The position numbers and the translations under genes are program-made. The notes under the pieces were generated by a model. It made no database searches. It was not told the origin of the DNA and was given only the letters and a program-made list of their open reading frames with translations. From positions 1 to 21,874 of the IMG/VR virus record IMGVR_UViG_3300031566_000417: a DNA stretch of 21,874 nucleotides; one strand, given 5' to 3'. The DNA is from a virus. Shown here piece after piece: positions 1-7,105 of the stretch. The number at the start of each line of letters is the position of its first letter. Positions within the stretch are counted from its first letter, which is position 1.

Positions 1-517
1 CATCGAACAGGAACGCCTCGCGCCGGATTCGAACAACGAGCTTCTCGATCTCGGCTGCGACATCCTCGTCAGTGACGTCGCCTTGTTCGTCGTCTCCCTG
101 TTCCTCGCCATCCGCCTTGGCTGCCGCATCCATCGCGGCCTCCTCTTCCTCGACCCATCGCTCGATCTGAAGGGCGTTGCGAACGGCGTCGCGCGCCTCC
201 TCGCTTTCGAGGTCCTTCATCCACGGTTCGACCAGGATTGCGCGGAAGCCGTAGCCCTCGATGTTGTTCTGGTAGCTCGCGATGTTCGGCACGAGGTGCG
301 GCGTCAGCTCGATGTAGTTGAGGAGCGACTCGGGATCGTACGGCGGATCAACGGCTCCGACGTCGCCATACGCGTCACGCCGCTCCTTCATGTCGGCGAT
401 GGCAGACGGCTCGCTCACCTCTCTGCCAGTCATCACGGCTGCCTTGGCGAGTATTCGCCTGATGTCGACCTGTGCTTCTCCGGTCTTCTTCTGCTCGCTG
501 ACGCCGTGGTCGTCCAT
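1..517 (-). CDS. Phage portal protein, N-terminal part (cut by window edge)
   Basis: The reading frame opens with ATG at 517 and stays open to base 1, so about 172 N-terminal residues are present and the rest lies outside the window. After an acidic N-terminus the protein reads LNYIELTPHLVPNIASYQNN and then IEGYGFRAILVE. This is the pattern of portal proteins of the PBSX/SPP1-like type, where a conserved stretch around residues 75-105 leads into 'N-I-x-G-x-G'. A long acidic linker (EEEEAAMDAA, GDDEQGD) follows, before the charged EIEKLVVRIRREAFLFD segment. Portals form the dodecameric DNA channel at the capsid vertex and dock the terminase. Its place downstream of the large terminase fits. 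The start overlaps the upstream stop (TGATG), so translation is probably coupled. Family recognition is by eye. Confidence 0.72.
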   Translation of the reverse strand, partial: MDDHGVSEQKKTGEAQVDIRRILAKAAVMTGREVSEPSAIADMKERRDAYGDVGAVDPPYDPESLLNYIELTPHLVPNIASYQNNIEGYGFRAILVEPWMKDLESEEARDAVRNALQIERWVEEEEAAMDAAAKADGEEQGDDEQGDVTDEDVAAEIEKLVVRIRREAFLFD

Positions 518-834
518 CACAGAACCTTTCCCGCCGCCACGAGTCGCGTCGTCGCACCGAACGCGCCCGCCACCGTGCAGTTCACACGAAGGTAGTTGTA
601 CTGCGCCGCAACGGCACCCTGCCCGGACGCCGCGAGCGCCACGACCAGCGTCCAGTTGTCACCGCTGACGCTTCCCTCGAGCGTCGCTGTGAAGGCAGCG
701 CCGGCGTCGCGGGTGTAGTCATAGCCCTTGTCCGTGAGCTGCCTCGCGTCGACGACCGTCCCGGTACGCGCCTCGACCGTCGTTCCGAGTGCGTCGAGGG
801 GAAACCCCATCAACCTCAATTCTGGCATCGACAT
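517..834 (-). CDS. Small beta-rich hypothetical phage protein (105 aa)
   Basis: ATG at 834 follows a good SD (GAGGAGG, about 6 nt spacing), and the stop overlaps the portal start by one base. The protein has alternating hydrophobic residues and small Gly/Ser/Thr-rich strands, for example FTATLEGSVSGDNWTLVVA followed by QYNYLRVNCTVAGAFGATT. This resembles the single beta-sandwich modules ('EGS.DG.NW...Y.RVN.T') of phage head or tail decoration-like proteins. I do not recognise a defined family. Lying between the large terminase group and the portal, a virion or head-assembly role is plausible but unproven. No catalytic motif or signal peptide is visible. Confidence 0.7.
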   Translation of the reverse strand: MSMPELRLMGFPLDALGTTVEARTGTVVDARQLTDKGYDYTRDAGAAFTATLEGSVSGDNWTLVVALAASGQGAVAAQYNYLRVNCTVAGAFGATTRLVAAGKVL

Positions 835-844
835 CGTGTCCTCC

Positions 845-1396
845 TCAGTTCATCTCGCGTCGGGCGGATTCCATCGCGCTCCTCGCGAGTCGTTTCGTGG
901 CTTCGTCGCTCGTCTCGTCGGCGGCGTCGCGCATCAGGATTCTGATCGCCATGCTTCGGAGGTCGTTCCAGTCCTTCCGCCTCGTCAGCAGGTCCAATGC
1001 TTTCTGTATCGCGTTGCGCGCCGTGGCGCTGAGCCTCTTGTCGACGACGTCGCGGAAGAACGCGGCAACGACGCGCGGCTTCGCCTCGTCCGGCATCGCG
1101 TGGAAGTCGGCAACCAGGTGCTCGTGGAACGTACCGTCCTCCAACTGTTTCGCCGTCTCGGCGCAGATGCGGTCGAGCTCGTCCGGCTTTACGCCCCCTG
1201 CCCGCGACACGCAGCGGCAGATGACCGGGATGCGCTGCTCGCCGTTCCCGTCGCCGAGGTCGGCGCGCTTGTAGCCGACAATTCCACGACCGTGGCAATG
1301 ACCGCAGCCAGGCTTCGCCTTCGACGTGTCGATGTGCGACGCCAGCCTGACCCGCGGCGGCGGAGCTTCTCTCCTGTGCTTTCTGTCGTCATCCAT
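845..1396 (-). CDS. Hypothetical protein with DnaJ-type CxxCxGxG zinc knuckle
   Basis: The 183-aa protein starts at ATG 1396, eight bases inside the end of the upstream gene, after an AAGGTGGG-type SD. Around residues 31-38 it carries CGHCHGRG, the CxxCxGxG knuckle familiar from DnaJ zinc fingers, and ICRCVSRAGG at about 58-67 supplies two more cysteines, enough for one zinc site. The C-terminal two thirds is predicted mostly alpha-helical, rich in Arg/Asp/Glu (for example RLSATARNAIQKALDLLTRR). Function unknown. Its place between the large terminase and portal groups makes it a late gene by context. Confidence 0.75.
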   Translation of the reverse strand: MDDDRKHRREAPPPRVRLASHIDTSKAKPGCGHCHGRGIVGYKRADLGDGNGEQRIPVICRCVSRAGGVKPDELDRICAETAKQLEDGTFHEHLVADFHAMPDEAKPRVVAAFFRDVVDKRLSATARNAIQKALDLLTRRKDWNDLRSMAIRILMRDAADETSDEATKRLARSAMESARREMN

Positions 1397-1931
1397 CAGG
1401 CAGTCCCACCTTCCTCGCCTCAGCTATCCACCATCTGCGGAAGCAACCCCGGCACTTCGTCTTCCCCATCTCGCCCTTCGTGTGCCTGCAGATCGTCGGC
1501 GCGGTTGCCGTTCCGTCTTCCGCCCTCGCCTTCACTCCGGCGCCACGGGCGATGGCCTGGAACGACTGGCCAAGGACTTCGAGACGCACGAGGACTCGGA
1601 CCCGTGGAAGGTCTGCGTCATTCACTACCAGAGGCACCATGAGGCCGTACCGCCCGCTCCCGCCGTCGGCCGACGGTAGGATCGCGAACAGACCGGGGCG
1701 ACGCTTGGCCGCGTCCTGCCAGTCCTCGTCGCACTCCTCGATATCCTCGAGCGCCCGGTCAATCCTGGCGTCAGAAACGTCAACCTCGCAGCCACCAGGG
1801 AGCTTGAGACGCAGCCCAAGGACCCGTTCCCACTCGTCGTCGTCTACGAGGGCCACGATGTCATCGGTGAGCGTCACGAACGCCTTGCCCTTCAGCCGTC
1901 GGTAGGGATGCTCTGTGATTTCCACGGTCAT
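1389..1931 (-). CDS. Hypothetical protein with C-terminal Cys/His zinc-binding tail
   Basis: The frame is open back to 2135, but that extension lies inside the large terminase gene. The ATG at 1931 is preceded by a strong GGAGGTG SD, so the protein is about 180 aa (MTVEITEHPYRRLKGKAF...). The body is a mix of strands and acidic helices (LEDIEECDEDWQDAAKRR). The last 35 residues hold ICRHTKGEMGKTKCRGCF, a C-x-H...C-x2-C arrangement likely to bind zinc, followed by an aromatic RRWWIAEARK helix that could contact nucleic acid. It overlaps the next gene by 8 nt. No family recognised. Confidence 0.75.
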   Translation of the reverse strand: MTVEITEHPYRRLKGKAFVTLTDDIVALVDDDEWERVLGLRLKLPGGCEVDVSDARIDRALEDIEECDEDWQDAAKRRPGLFAILPSADGGSGRYGLMVPLVVNDADLPRVRVLVRLEVLGQSFQAIARGAGVKARAEDGTATAPTICRHTKGEMGKTKCRGCFRRWWIAEARKVGLPDG

Positions 1932-1998
1932 CGTCGCACCTCCGATGTCGAACCGCGTGAACGAGGAACCGGTGTCCGTATCAACGAGCGCGGCGCGG

Positions 1999-3597
1999 TT
2001 AGAAAAGGTATCCATCATCATCGTCCTCGCCGAAGTGGATTTCAGGTACATTCTCGCCGTCGTCGGCGTCCACGTCAAGGAAGTGCGTGCGGGCTGCTCC
2101 GACAAGCTGGCTGAAGGCATCGACCATGTCGTCATGCTTTCCGAAGGGGAACTCGATCAGCTCGTCGACTAACGACCCGCGCGAACCGTCGAACCGTGAG
2201 GCGTTCGGGTCCAGGTGCGCTGAGAAGATTACCTTGCCCTTCTCGAGCAGCGGCGTCGTTCCGAGCAGCCGCATCTGCTTCGACATCTTCGGCTTCGTCA
2301 CCTTCACGAGCGAGGTCATCTCCGGGTACTCGTTCATCACCCACTCGTCTACCGTCGCCAGGCCCGCCTTCTCGATCAGAACCTGCCACGGCTCGTACGT
2401 CATCGCCTCCTCGTGGATCACATCCGCGATGGACTTCACCGACATCCGGCGGTGCCACGCGTCGACGATGTAGATGTCTCCGCGCTCGCGGTCGATGGCG
2501 GCGATGCACGCTCCAGTGAAGTCCTGGTCCTTGTTCCCCGTCGGCGTTCCGGCCGGATCGTAGCTCGTCAAGAAAATCGCCTTCTCCTGCTCGACGATCT
2601 GGTTGAACCGCTCGTTCATCCGAAGGTCGGAGAACTTGAACCACGACGGCTGGATGAGCGCGCTCTCCGTGTCGATGGCCTGGTTGCGGAACGCCCTGTT
2701 GAACTCGATGCTCCCGATCTCGTCGTACCGCAGCCGGAGCGCAGCGTCGCTCCACTTCCCCGGCCAGATCGCGCCGAAGTTCTCGTCAATGTCGTACCGG
2801 AGAACGCGATACGCCTTGTTCTCCATCAGCTCGTGCGACAGGTCCGACGGTGACCACAGCGTGCAGATGTACCAGACGCGCGAGTCGGGCTCGAGGAGGT
2901 TCGTCCAGTCCGACTTCCACGCCTGCTTGATCTGCTCGCGCAGCGCCGGGAATGACAGGGCGTTGCGCCGGTCGACGACGTCGTCGGCGATGAGCAGGTC
3001 GGCGCGTCCACCTGTCGCCGTCGACGTGATACCGAGGGCCTCGACGCTCGCGTCGCGGTGTCGCGCGCTCCTCTTCAGCACCAGGCGGTGCGCGTTCCAC
3101 GGCGCGGCCGGATCCGGTACGAGGTGCGGGAAGACCTCGCGCACCTTCGGGTTCGTCGTCAGGTGCTGATCGATCTCGAACAGCCTCTCCTTGGCTCGAC
3201 CGTCGGACGCGCACACGATCTTCGTCCGCAGGTTCGGGTTGCGCCCGAGCTCCCAGATCGCCCGGCCGACCACGTTGCTCGTCTTCGCGTGATCGCGGGG
3301 CGCGATAACCATCACGCGCTGATACCTGTCCCACGCGTGGTGCCATTCGTCGTGGAACCACTGCTGCTTAAAGGGCAAGGTCGTCGTCTCGTCGATGAAG
3401 CAGTACTCCATGAACGACGACGCGGATTCACGAGCAAGCATGACGTGGCGGAGGCGCATCGCCTCGGCTCGATGAATGAGCTGCGACCTCGACTGCGTCG
3501 CGATAAACTTCTCTCGATTAAGACGCGGGAGGTGGCCGCTCGGATCGCGGTACTTGTGATGAATTACTCCCATCAGCTGTGCGGCCGTCGCGTTCAC
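1999..3597 (-). CDS. terL: Terminase large subunit (ATPase-nuclease)
   Basis: This is the DNA-packaging motor: an N-terminal ATPase translocates phage DNA into the prohead and a C-terminal RNase H-like nuclease cuts the concatemer. In the 532-aa product I see a Walker A-like VIAPRDHAKTS (about residues 98-107), a Walker B LLIADD (201-206), and a coupling-motif-like TLWSPSDLSHEL (246-257). The nuclease half has SYDPAG (D347), DQDF (D359), LIEK (E409) and the C-terminal KHDDMVDAF (488-495) acidic cluster. The start is GTG at 3597, sharing one base with the methyltransferase stop (TAGTG), behind a GAGGGGGG SD. ATG at 3573 is the alternative. The frame continues upstream, but only as a shadow of the methyltransferase gene. 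It ends in an acidic tail (GEDDDDGYLF). Confidence 0.93.
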   Translation of the reverse strand: MNATAAQLMGVIHHKYRDPSGHLPRLNREKFIATQSRSQLIHRAEAMRLRHVMLARESASSFMEYCFIDETTTLPFKQQWFHDEWHHAWDRYQRVMVIAPRDHAKTSNVVGRAIWELGRNPNLRTKIVCASDGRAKERLFEIDQHLTTNPKVREVFPHLVPDPAAPWNAHRLVLKRSARHRDASVEALGITSTATGGRADLLIADDVVDRRNALSFPALREQIKQAWKSDWTNLLEPDSRVWYICTLWSPSDLSHELMENKAYRVLRYDIDENFGAIWPGKWSDAALRLRYDEIGSIEFNRAFRNQAIDTESALIQPSWFKFSDLRMNERFNQIVEQEKAIFLTSYDPAGTPTGNKDQDFTGACIAAIDRERGDIYIVDAWHRRMSVKSIADVIHEEAMTYEPWQVLIEKAGLATVDEWVMNEYPEMTSLVKVTKPKMSKQMRLLGTTPLLEKGKVIFSAHLDPNASRFDGSRGSLVDELIEFPFGKHDDMVDAFSQLVGAARTHFLDVDADDGENVPEIHFGEDDDDGYLF

Positions 3598-5099
3598 TAG
3601 AGCATCGCCCCCCTCGCGTGCTCCGCGATGGCTCGCATCAGCATCGGAGGAACCGCGTTTCCGATGCACGCCCACTCGTCCTCGAACGTACCGACGAAGC
3701 GGAACTCGTCGGGGAAGGACGTCAACCTCGCGATCTCCTCGATGGTAAGCGAGCGCGGCTCCTGCCAGTGCGTGTGACCGCCGCCGCCCGGGAAGCCCTT
3801 CGGGATCGTCGGCGACGGCTTCTCGGGATTCACCTTCACGTTGTTGAAGTAGCGGCCACGCGTCCAGTCCAGGTCGGATTCCGTCTGACCGGGACGCGAC
3901 GTGTGCCACAGCCGGCGCGCGAGCGGACCGAGCGGACGCGCGAAGGTGCTCGGCGTGCAGCCTTCGACCGCTTCGCCCGCCGTCACCTGTTTCGCCGCGG
4001 GCTTCGGGTGGCTCGGGTCGATCCCGAGGTCGTCGCGAACGCCGATGAAGATCAGGCGCTGCCTCGACTGCGGGACGTGATACCACATCGCGTTCATCAT
4101 CCTCGCGCTGACCTTGTAGCCGCGGGCCCGGAGGTCTTTCAGGATCTCGACGAACACGAGCTTCATCTTTCCCTTCACCAGCCCGCTGACGTTCTCCATC
4201 ACGAAGATCCTCGGACGAAGACCCGACAGCAGCCGGCCGAATTCGCGGAACAGCTGGTTGCGCTCGTCGGTCATCCTACGCTTCCCGGCCGTCGAGAAGC
4301 CCTGGCACGGCGGCGATCCGTCGAGAACGTCGAGCTCGCCTTCGGCTAGGCCAATCCTTCGCAGCGTCTCGTCGACTGACAGCTTCGCGATATCACCGGC
4401 GAAGACATCGACCGCGGGGAAGTTCAGGCGGAACGTCTCGACCGCGTTATCGTCCCACTCCACGGCGAGCAGTTCCCGGAACCCAGCGACGCTGTATCCG
4501 AGCGATGAACCTCCGCAGCCGGCGAAGGTCGAGACGAGGGTCGGCGCGGCCGCGGACCGCGGCGCGAGGTGCCTCGCCCACGCGTCGTCGAGGATCTCCT
4601 TGTAGGTCATGTTCTCGTCTGGCATCCACGGCTCCGTTCCGTCGAGCGCCTCGCGACGAATCGCTCCGGCAATCGCACGCATTAGCATAGGTGGGACCGA
4701 ATTCCCGATCTGATAGATGGTGTGCTTCCAGTCCTTCGGGTTCGTCGGATGCTGGCCCCTGAACCAGGAGAACTCGTCAGGGAAGGACGTAAAGCGCGAG
4801 TATTCTTGCGCTGTGAATCGACGTCGTTCAGTCCAGTGCATCCCGCCGTACGCGTTCAGATTCCCATCGTTTCGCAAGACGGTCGGCGCCGGTCTACTCG
4901 GATTGTACTTTTTGGCGCTGTACCCCGACGTGATCCCAGGCAAGGAGTTGTAGCCGTGGCCCGACGTGATCCTGCTCCAGTCGTCGTACACCTTGTGCCG
5001 CCCCGCTTCGATCAGCATCTTGACTTCGTCGGCGCGATTTACGATATCCGCGATGGCATCGCGACACGAGAACGGCTTCCGCTGGGGCCTCGGGTGCAT
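3597..5099 (-). CDS. C5-cytosine DNA methyltransferase with an extra N-terminal half-methyltransferase
   Basis: The 500-aa enzyme should transfer methyl from S-adenosylmethionine to C5 of cytosine. The C-terminal ~315 residues hold a full motif set: motif I TLVSTFAGCGGSSLGY (from 187), motif IV DGSPPCQGFS with catalytic C265, motif VI MENVSG (about 301), motif VIII QSRQRLIFIG (344-353), motif IX SLTIEEIARLTSFPDEF and motif X IGNAVPPMLMRAI (479-491). Residues about 65-150 repeat only motifs IX-X (FTAQEYSRFTSFPDEF, QIGNSVPPMLMRAIAGAI) with part of a target-recognition-like segment (RPAPTV, paralleling KPSPTI). There is no motif I-VIII partner for that copy. The ATG at 5099 overlaps the ParB gene stop (TGATG). 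The N-terminal third is less GC-rich than its surroundings. Target site cannot be read from sequence. Confidence 0.93.
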   Translation of the reverse strand: MHPRPQRKPFSCRDAIADIVNRADEVKMLIEAGRHKVYDDWSRITSGHGYNSLPGITSGYSAKKYNPSRPAPTVLRNDGNLNAYGGMHWTERRRFTAQEYSRFTSFPDEFSWFRGQHPTNPKDWKHTIYQIGNSVPPMLMRAIAGAIRREALDGTEPWMPDENMTYKEILDDAWARHLAPRSAAAPTLVSTFAGCGGSSLGYSVAGFRELLAVEWDDNAVETFRLNFPAVDVFAGDIAKLSVDETLRRIGLAEGELDVLDGSPPCQGFSTAGKRRMTDERNQLFREFGRLLSGLRPRIFVMENVSGLVKGKMKLVFVEILKDLRARGYKVSARMMNAMWYHVPQSRQRLIFIGVRDDLGIDPSHPKPAAKQVTAGEAVEGCTPSTFARPLGPLARRLWHTSRPGQTESDLDWTRGRYFNNVKVNPEKPSPTIPKGFPGGGGHTHWQEPRSLTIEEIARLTSFPDEFRFVGTFEDEWACIGNAVPPMLMRAIAEHARGAML

Positions 5100-5686
5100 C
5101 AGCCTACCGAAAACTCCTCGCCGCACTTCGGACAGGTGACGGTCTTGATACCATCGGCTGCGTCCTCGTCGTGCTCCGGCATGTCGTCAGGCGGCGCGCC
5201 GTCGATGCTCATCAGCGCCTCGAGCGCCTTCGAGTCAAAACCTGTCAGGTCCATGTCGAACGCGCCGGTGTCGATCTCCACGAGGAGGTCCTTCAGGATC
5301 CCGGTATCCATCTGCGAAAGCTCCGCGATGCGGTTGTCGGCGATGAGGTCGGCCCACTCCTCGGCATCGCTCACATAGTCCTGATAGTCGACAGGCACTT
5401 CGTCGACCTGCATCAGCTTCGCGGCCTCGTACCGTCCGTGGCCGCGGACGATGAAGCCGGACCGCTTCGACACCGTGATCGGCGCGCGCCAGCCCTGGTT
5501 CATGATGATCTTCGCGAGCAGCTCGACCTGCTTCTCCGGGTGCTTGTTCGGGTTGCGCGGGTTCGGCACGATCTTCGTCAGGTCGACGAGCTTGTCGAAC
5601 GCGCAGAACACCTTCACGCCGCTCGCCTCCGGTGCGCTGTCGTACCCGCTAGATTTTTCGGTCGCCTTCGTCTTGTCCTTCGCCAT
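5099..5686 (-). CDS. ParB/sulfiredoxin-fold domain protein linked to the methyltransferase
   Basis: The 195-aa product has a ParB N-terminal-type domain: VPNPRNPNKHPEKQVELLAK (about 41-59), APITVSKRSGFIVRGHGRYEAAK (68-90; GHGRYEA sits where ParB has GERR) and ADLIADNRIAELS (112-124). Such domains bind or hydrolyse CTP in true ParB. In phages they often stand next to, or fused to, DNA methyltransferases, and that context holds here. The C-terminus ends in an acidic linker plus TCPKCGEEF, half of a zinc ribbon. ATG 5686 is chosen for its AAAGGA SD with 9-nt spacing. ATG 5713, which overlaps the radical SAM stop as ATGA, would add nine residues. No helix-turn-helix like that of segregation ParB is seen, so plasmid partition is unlikely. 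Confidence 0.85.
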   Translation of the reverse strand: MAKDKTKATEKSSGYDSAPEASGVKVFCAFDKLVDLTKIVPNPRNPNKHPEKQVELLAKIIMNQGWRAPITVSKRSGFIVRGHGRYEAAKLMQVDEVPVDYQDYVSDAEEWADLIADNRIAELSQMDTGILKDLLVEIDTGAFDMDLTGFDSKALEALMSIDGAPPDDMPEHDEDAADGIKTVTCPKCGEEFSVG

Positions 5687-5709
5687 CGGTTTCCGTCCTT
5701 TCGTTGAGG

Positions 5710-6912
5710 TCATGCGTTCCACGCATCCCAGTCGGCCATCGTCAGCGCGACCTTGTCCTGCTCCTTCGCGTAACTCTCGAAGGAATATTTCGTGTAGATG
5801 CCCGCCATCAACCAGTAGTGGCGAAAGACCTTCACGAGCGAGTCCGTCCAGTGCTTGCCGATGAATCGCTTCGTGCGACGGTCGACTGCCTGGTTCAGCG
5901 GCGTATACTGCTGCGGGTACGGACGAATTCCGAGTCGAACACATTCGCGCGCTCTGTAGTAAGCATCGCGCGGAGTATCATTAAAGTTGAAAAGGCAGTA
6001 GGCCATAATTTCATGTTTGGGTACTCCGTGCGCCTTCAACATTTCGACCGCCGGCTGGAATACGCCGTCTTCCTCAATCCGGTCGAAGGCGACGCGCATT
6101 CCGCTCCGCGTATACTTGATCTTTCCGAGTCGTACCGCTATTTCATCGGTGATGTATTTCACGTCGAAGCCGTTATCAAAGTTAACCCTCTTGCCACATG
6201 CTACTAGAAAATCGAGGACCTCGTTGAGGTGCTCCGGCGGCGTTGCCGGTAAATTATTATCGATTAGCATCACGTGTTTCTTCTCAGCAACAATATGATC
6301 GCGCCAGTTAGGGATTATCAACGGTTCGGATTCAATCCTCCATGTCGCGCAATAGGCGCATTTGTTAGGACAGCCGCGCGACGTGAAGCTATAGCTGAAA
6401 TCATCCCACGGCGCTTCAAGCTTCCACGGAAGAGAATAGTCTGGAACGCAGTAATCGAGTGCAGGAGAATAGCCGAGGAACAGGTCAGACTTCCCGTTCG
6501 TCCTCGCCTTAATATCCTGCGGCATAAGCGACGCGTACACGCCACCGACGAGGATCGGCGTACCGCGACCGAACTTCTCTGCGTGCTTGATCGCGCCGAC
6601 GACCTTGCCGGAATCGTAGGTGAACAGCGACGTCACGCAGATGAGATCGACAGGCGGACCGTAGTAGCCGCGGCCGAACCAGACCTTCCCGCCGTGCTGC
6701 TTCACGAAGGTCGCGATTTTCGCGAGGCCTAGCGGGACGTGCTTTCTGGTATAGCCAGGCTCGAGCAGAAATACTCGTTTTGCCTGGCGAAGCCGGTCGA
6801 GCATCTCGTCCTCGGTCAGCGCGCCGTCGACAGTCCGAAGGCACGTCCCGCACTTCAACCTGGTCTCGACTTCGTCGTCGGCGTCGAAGTTGGTGGTGTT
6901 GATGTCGTTCAT
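5710..6912 (-). CDS. Radical SAM protein with B12-binding-like N-terminal domain
   Basis: The 400-aa enzyme contains SRGCPNKCAYCATW (cysteines 181, 185, 188), the CxxxCxxC [4Fe-4S] site that cleaves S-adenosylmethionine to a 5'-deoxyadenosyl radical. Before it, residues about 45-155 resemble the Rossmann domain of B12-dependent radical SAM enzymes (VFLLEPGYTRKHVPLGLAK, DLICVTSLFTYDSG, ILVGGVYASLMPQDI). I see no DxHxxG cobalamin motif, so cobalamin may not be bound. A CGTC pair lies at 21-24. ATG 6912 has a strong GGAGGG SD. The stop overlaps a possible ParB-domain start (ATGA). The stretch 5930-6500 is visibly more A/T-rich than neighbouring genes, suggesting separate acquisition. Substrate unknown. 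Coupling to a C5 methyltransferase suggests DNA or nucleotide modification (inference). Confidence 0.88.
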   Translation of the reverse strand: MNDINTTNFDADDEVETRLKCGTCLRTVDGALTEDEMLDRLRQAKRVFLLEPGYTRKHVPLGLAKIATFVKQHGGKVWFGRGYYGPPVDLICVTSLFTYDSGKVVGAIKHAEKFGRGTPILVGGVYASLMPQDIKARTNGKSDLFLGYSPALDYCVPDYSLPWKLEAPWDDFSYSFTSRGCPNKCAYCATWRIESEPLIIPNWRDHIVAEKKHVMLIDNNLPATPPEHLNEVLDFLVACGKRVNFDNGFDVKYITDEIAVRLGKIKYTRSGMRVAFDRIEEDGVFQPAVEMLKAHGVPKHEIMAYCLFNFNDTPRDAYYRARECVRLGIRPYPQQYTPLNQAVDRRTKRFIGKHWTDSLVKVFRHYWLMAGIYTKYSFESYAKEQDKVALTMADWDAWNA

Positions 6913-7105
6913 TGCTACCCTCCGCTACTCTTCCCTACCTCGGACGTGGCCTGTTACACCAGCAATGTACAGGCTGCCAGGCGACCTCCTGACAGCCCCG
7001 CCGACGACCAAGACCTGGAAGGCCCGGATAAGGGACGTCGACGACCTGGCAGGCGTCCAGCGTCTTCCTGAGCGCCTCCTGGAGCGCCAGCCTGGGGGCT
7101 ATCGT
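6913..7105 (-). other. Intergenic gap with strong hairpin and possible decayed reading frame
   Basis: This 193-nt gap is one of the few longer breaks in the array. A near-perfect hairpin lies at 6972-6997 (10-bp arms, 6-nt loop, one G-U pair on the minus-strand RNA), without a U-tract. Two further reading-frame traces exist. Just past the TGA of the upstream gene the same frame continues with high GC3 codons (PRLALQEALRKTLDACQVVDV). Nearer the radical SAM gene a second frame ends at 6925 and reads FQVLVVGGAVRRSPGSLYIA. An ATG at 7109 opens a 51-codon frame to 6954, but its third-position composition is unlike real genes here. This may be a frameshifted gene remnant or a structured leader. Confidence 0.3.

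Noticed and set aside
1932-2135. N-terminal extension of the gene at 1389-1931
   Set aside because: The extra residues overlap the terminase 3' end out of frame, while ATG 1931 has a strong GGAGGTG SD.
3598-4086. N-terminal extension of the large terminase to position 4086
   Set aside because: It lies entirely inside the methyltransferase gene in another frame and reads as Arg/Ala-rich shadow sequence. GTG 3597 with a GAGGGGGG SD fits better.
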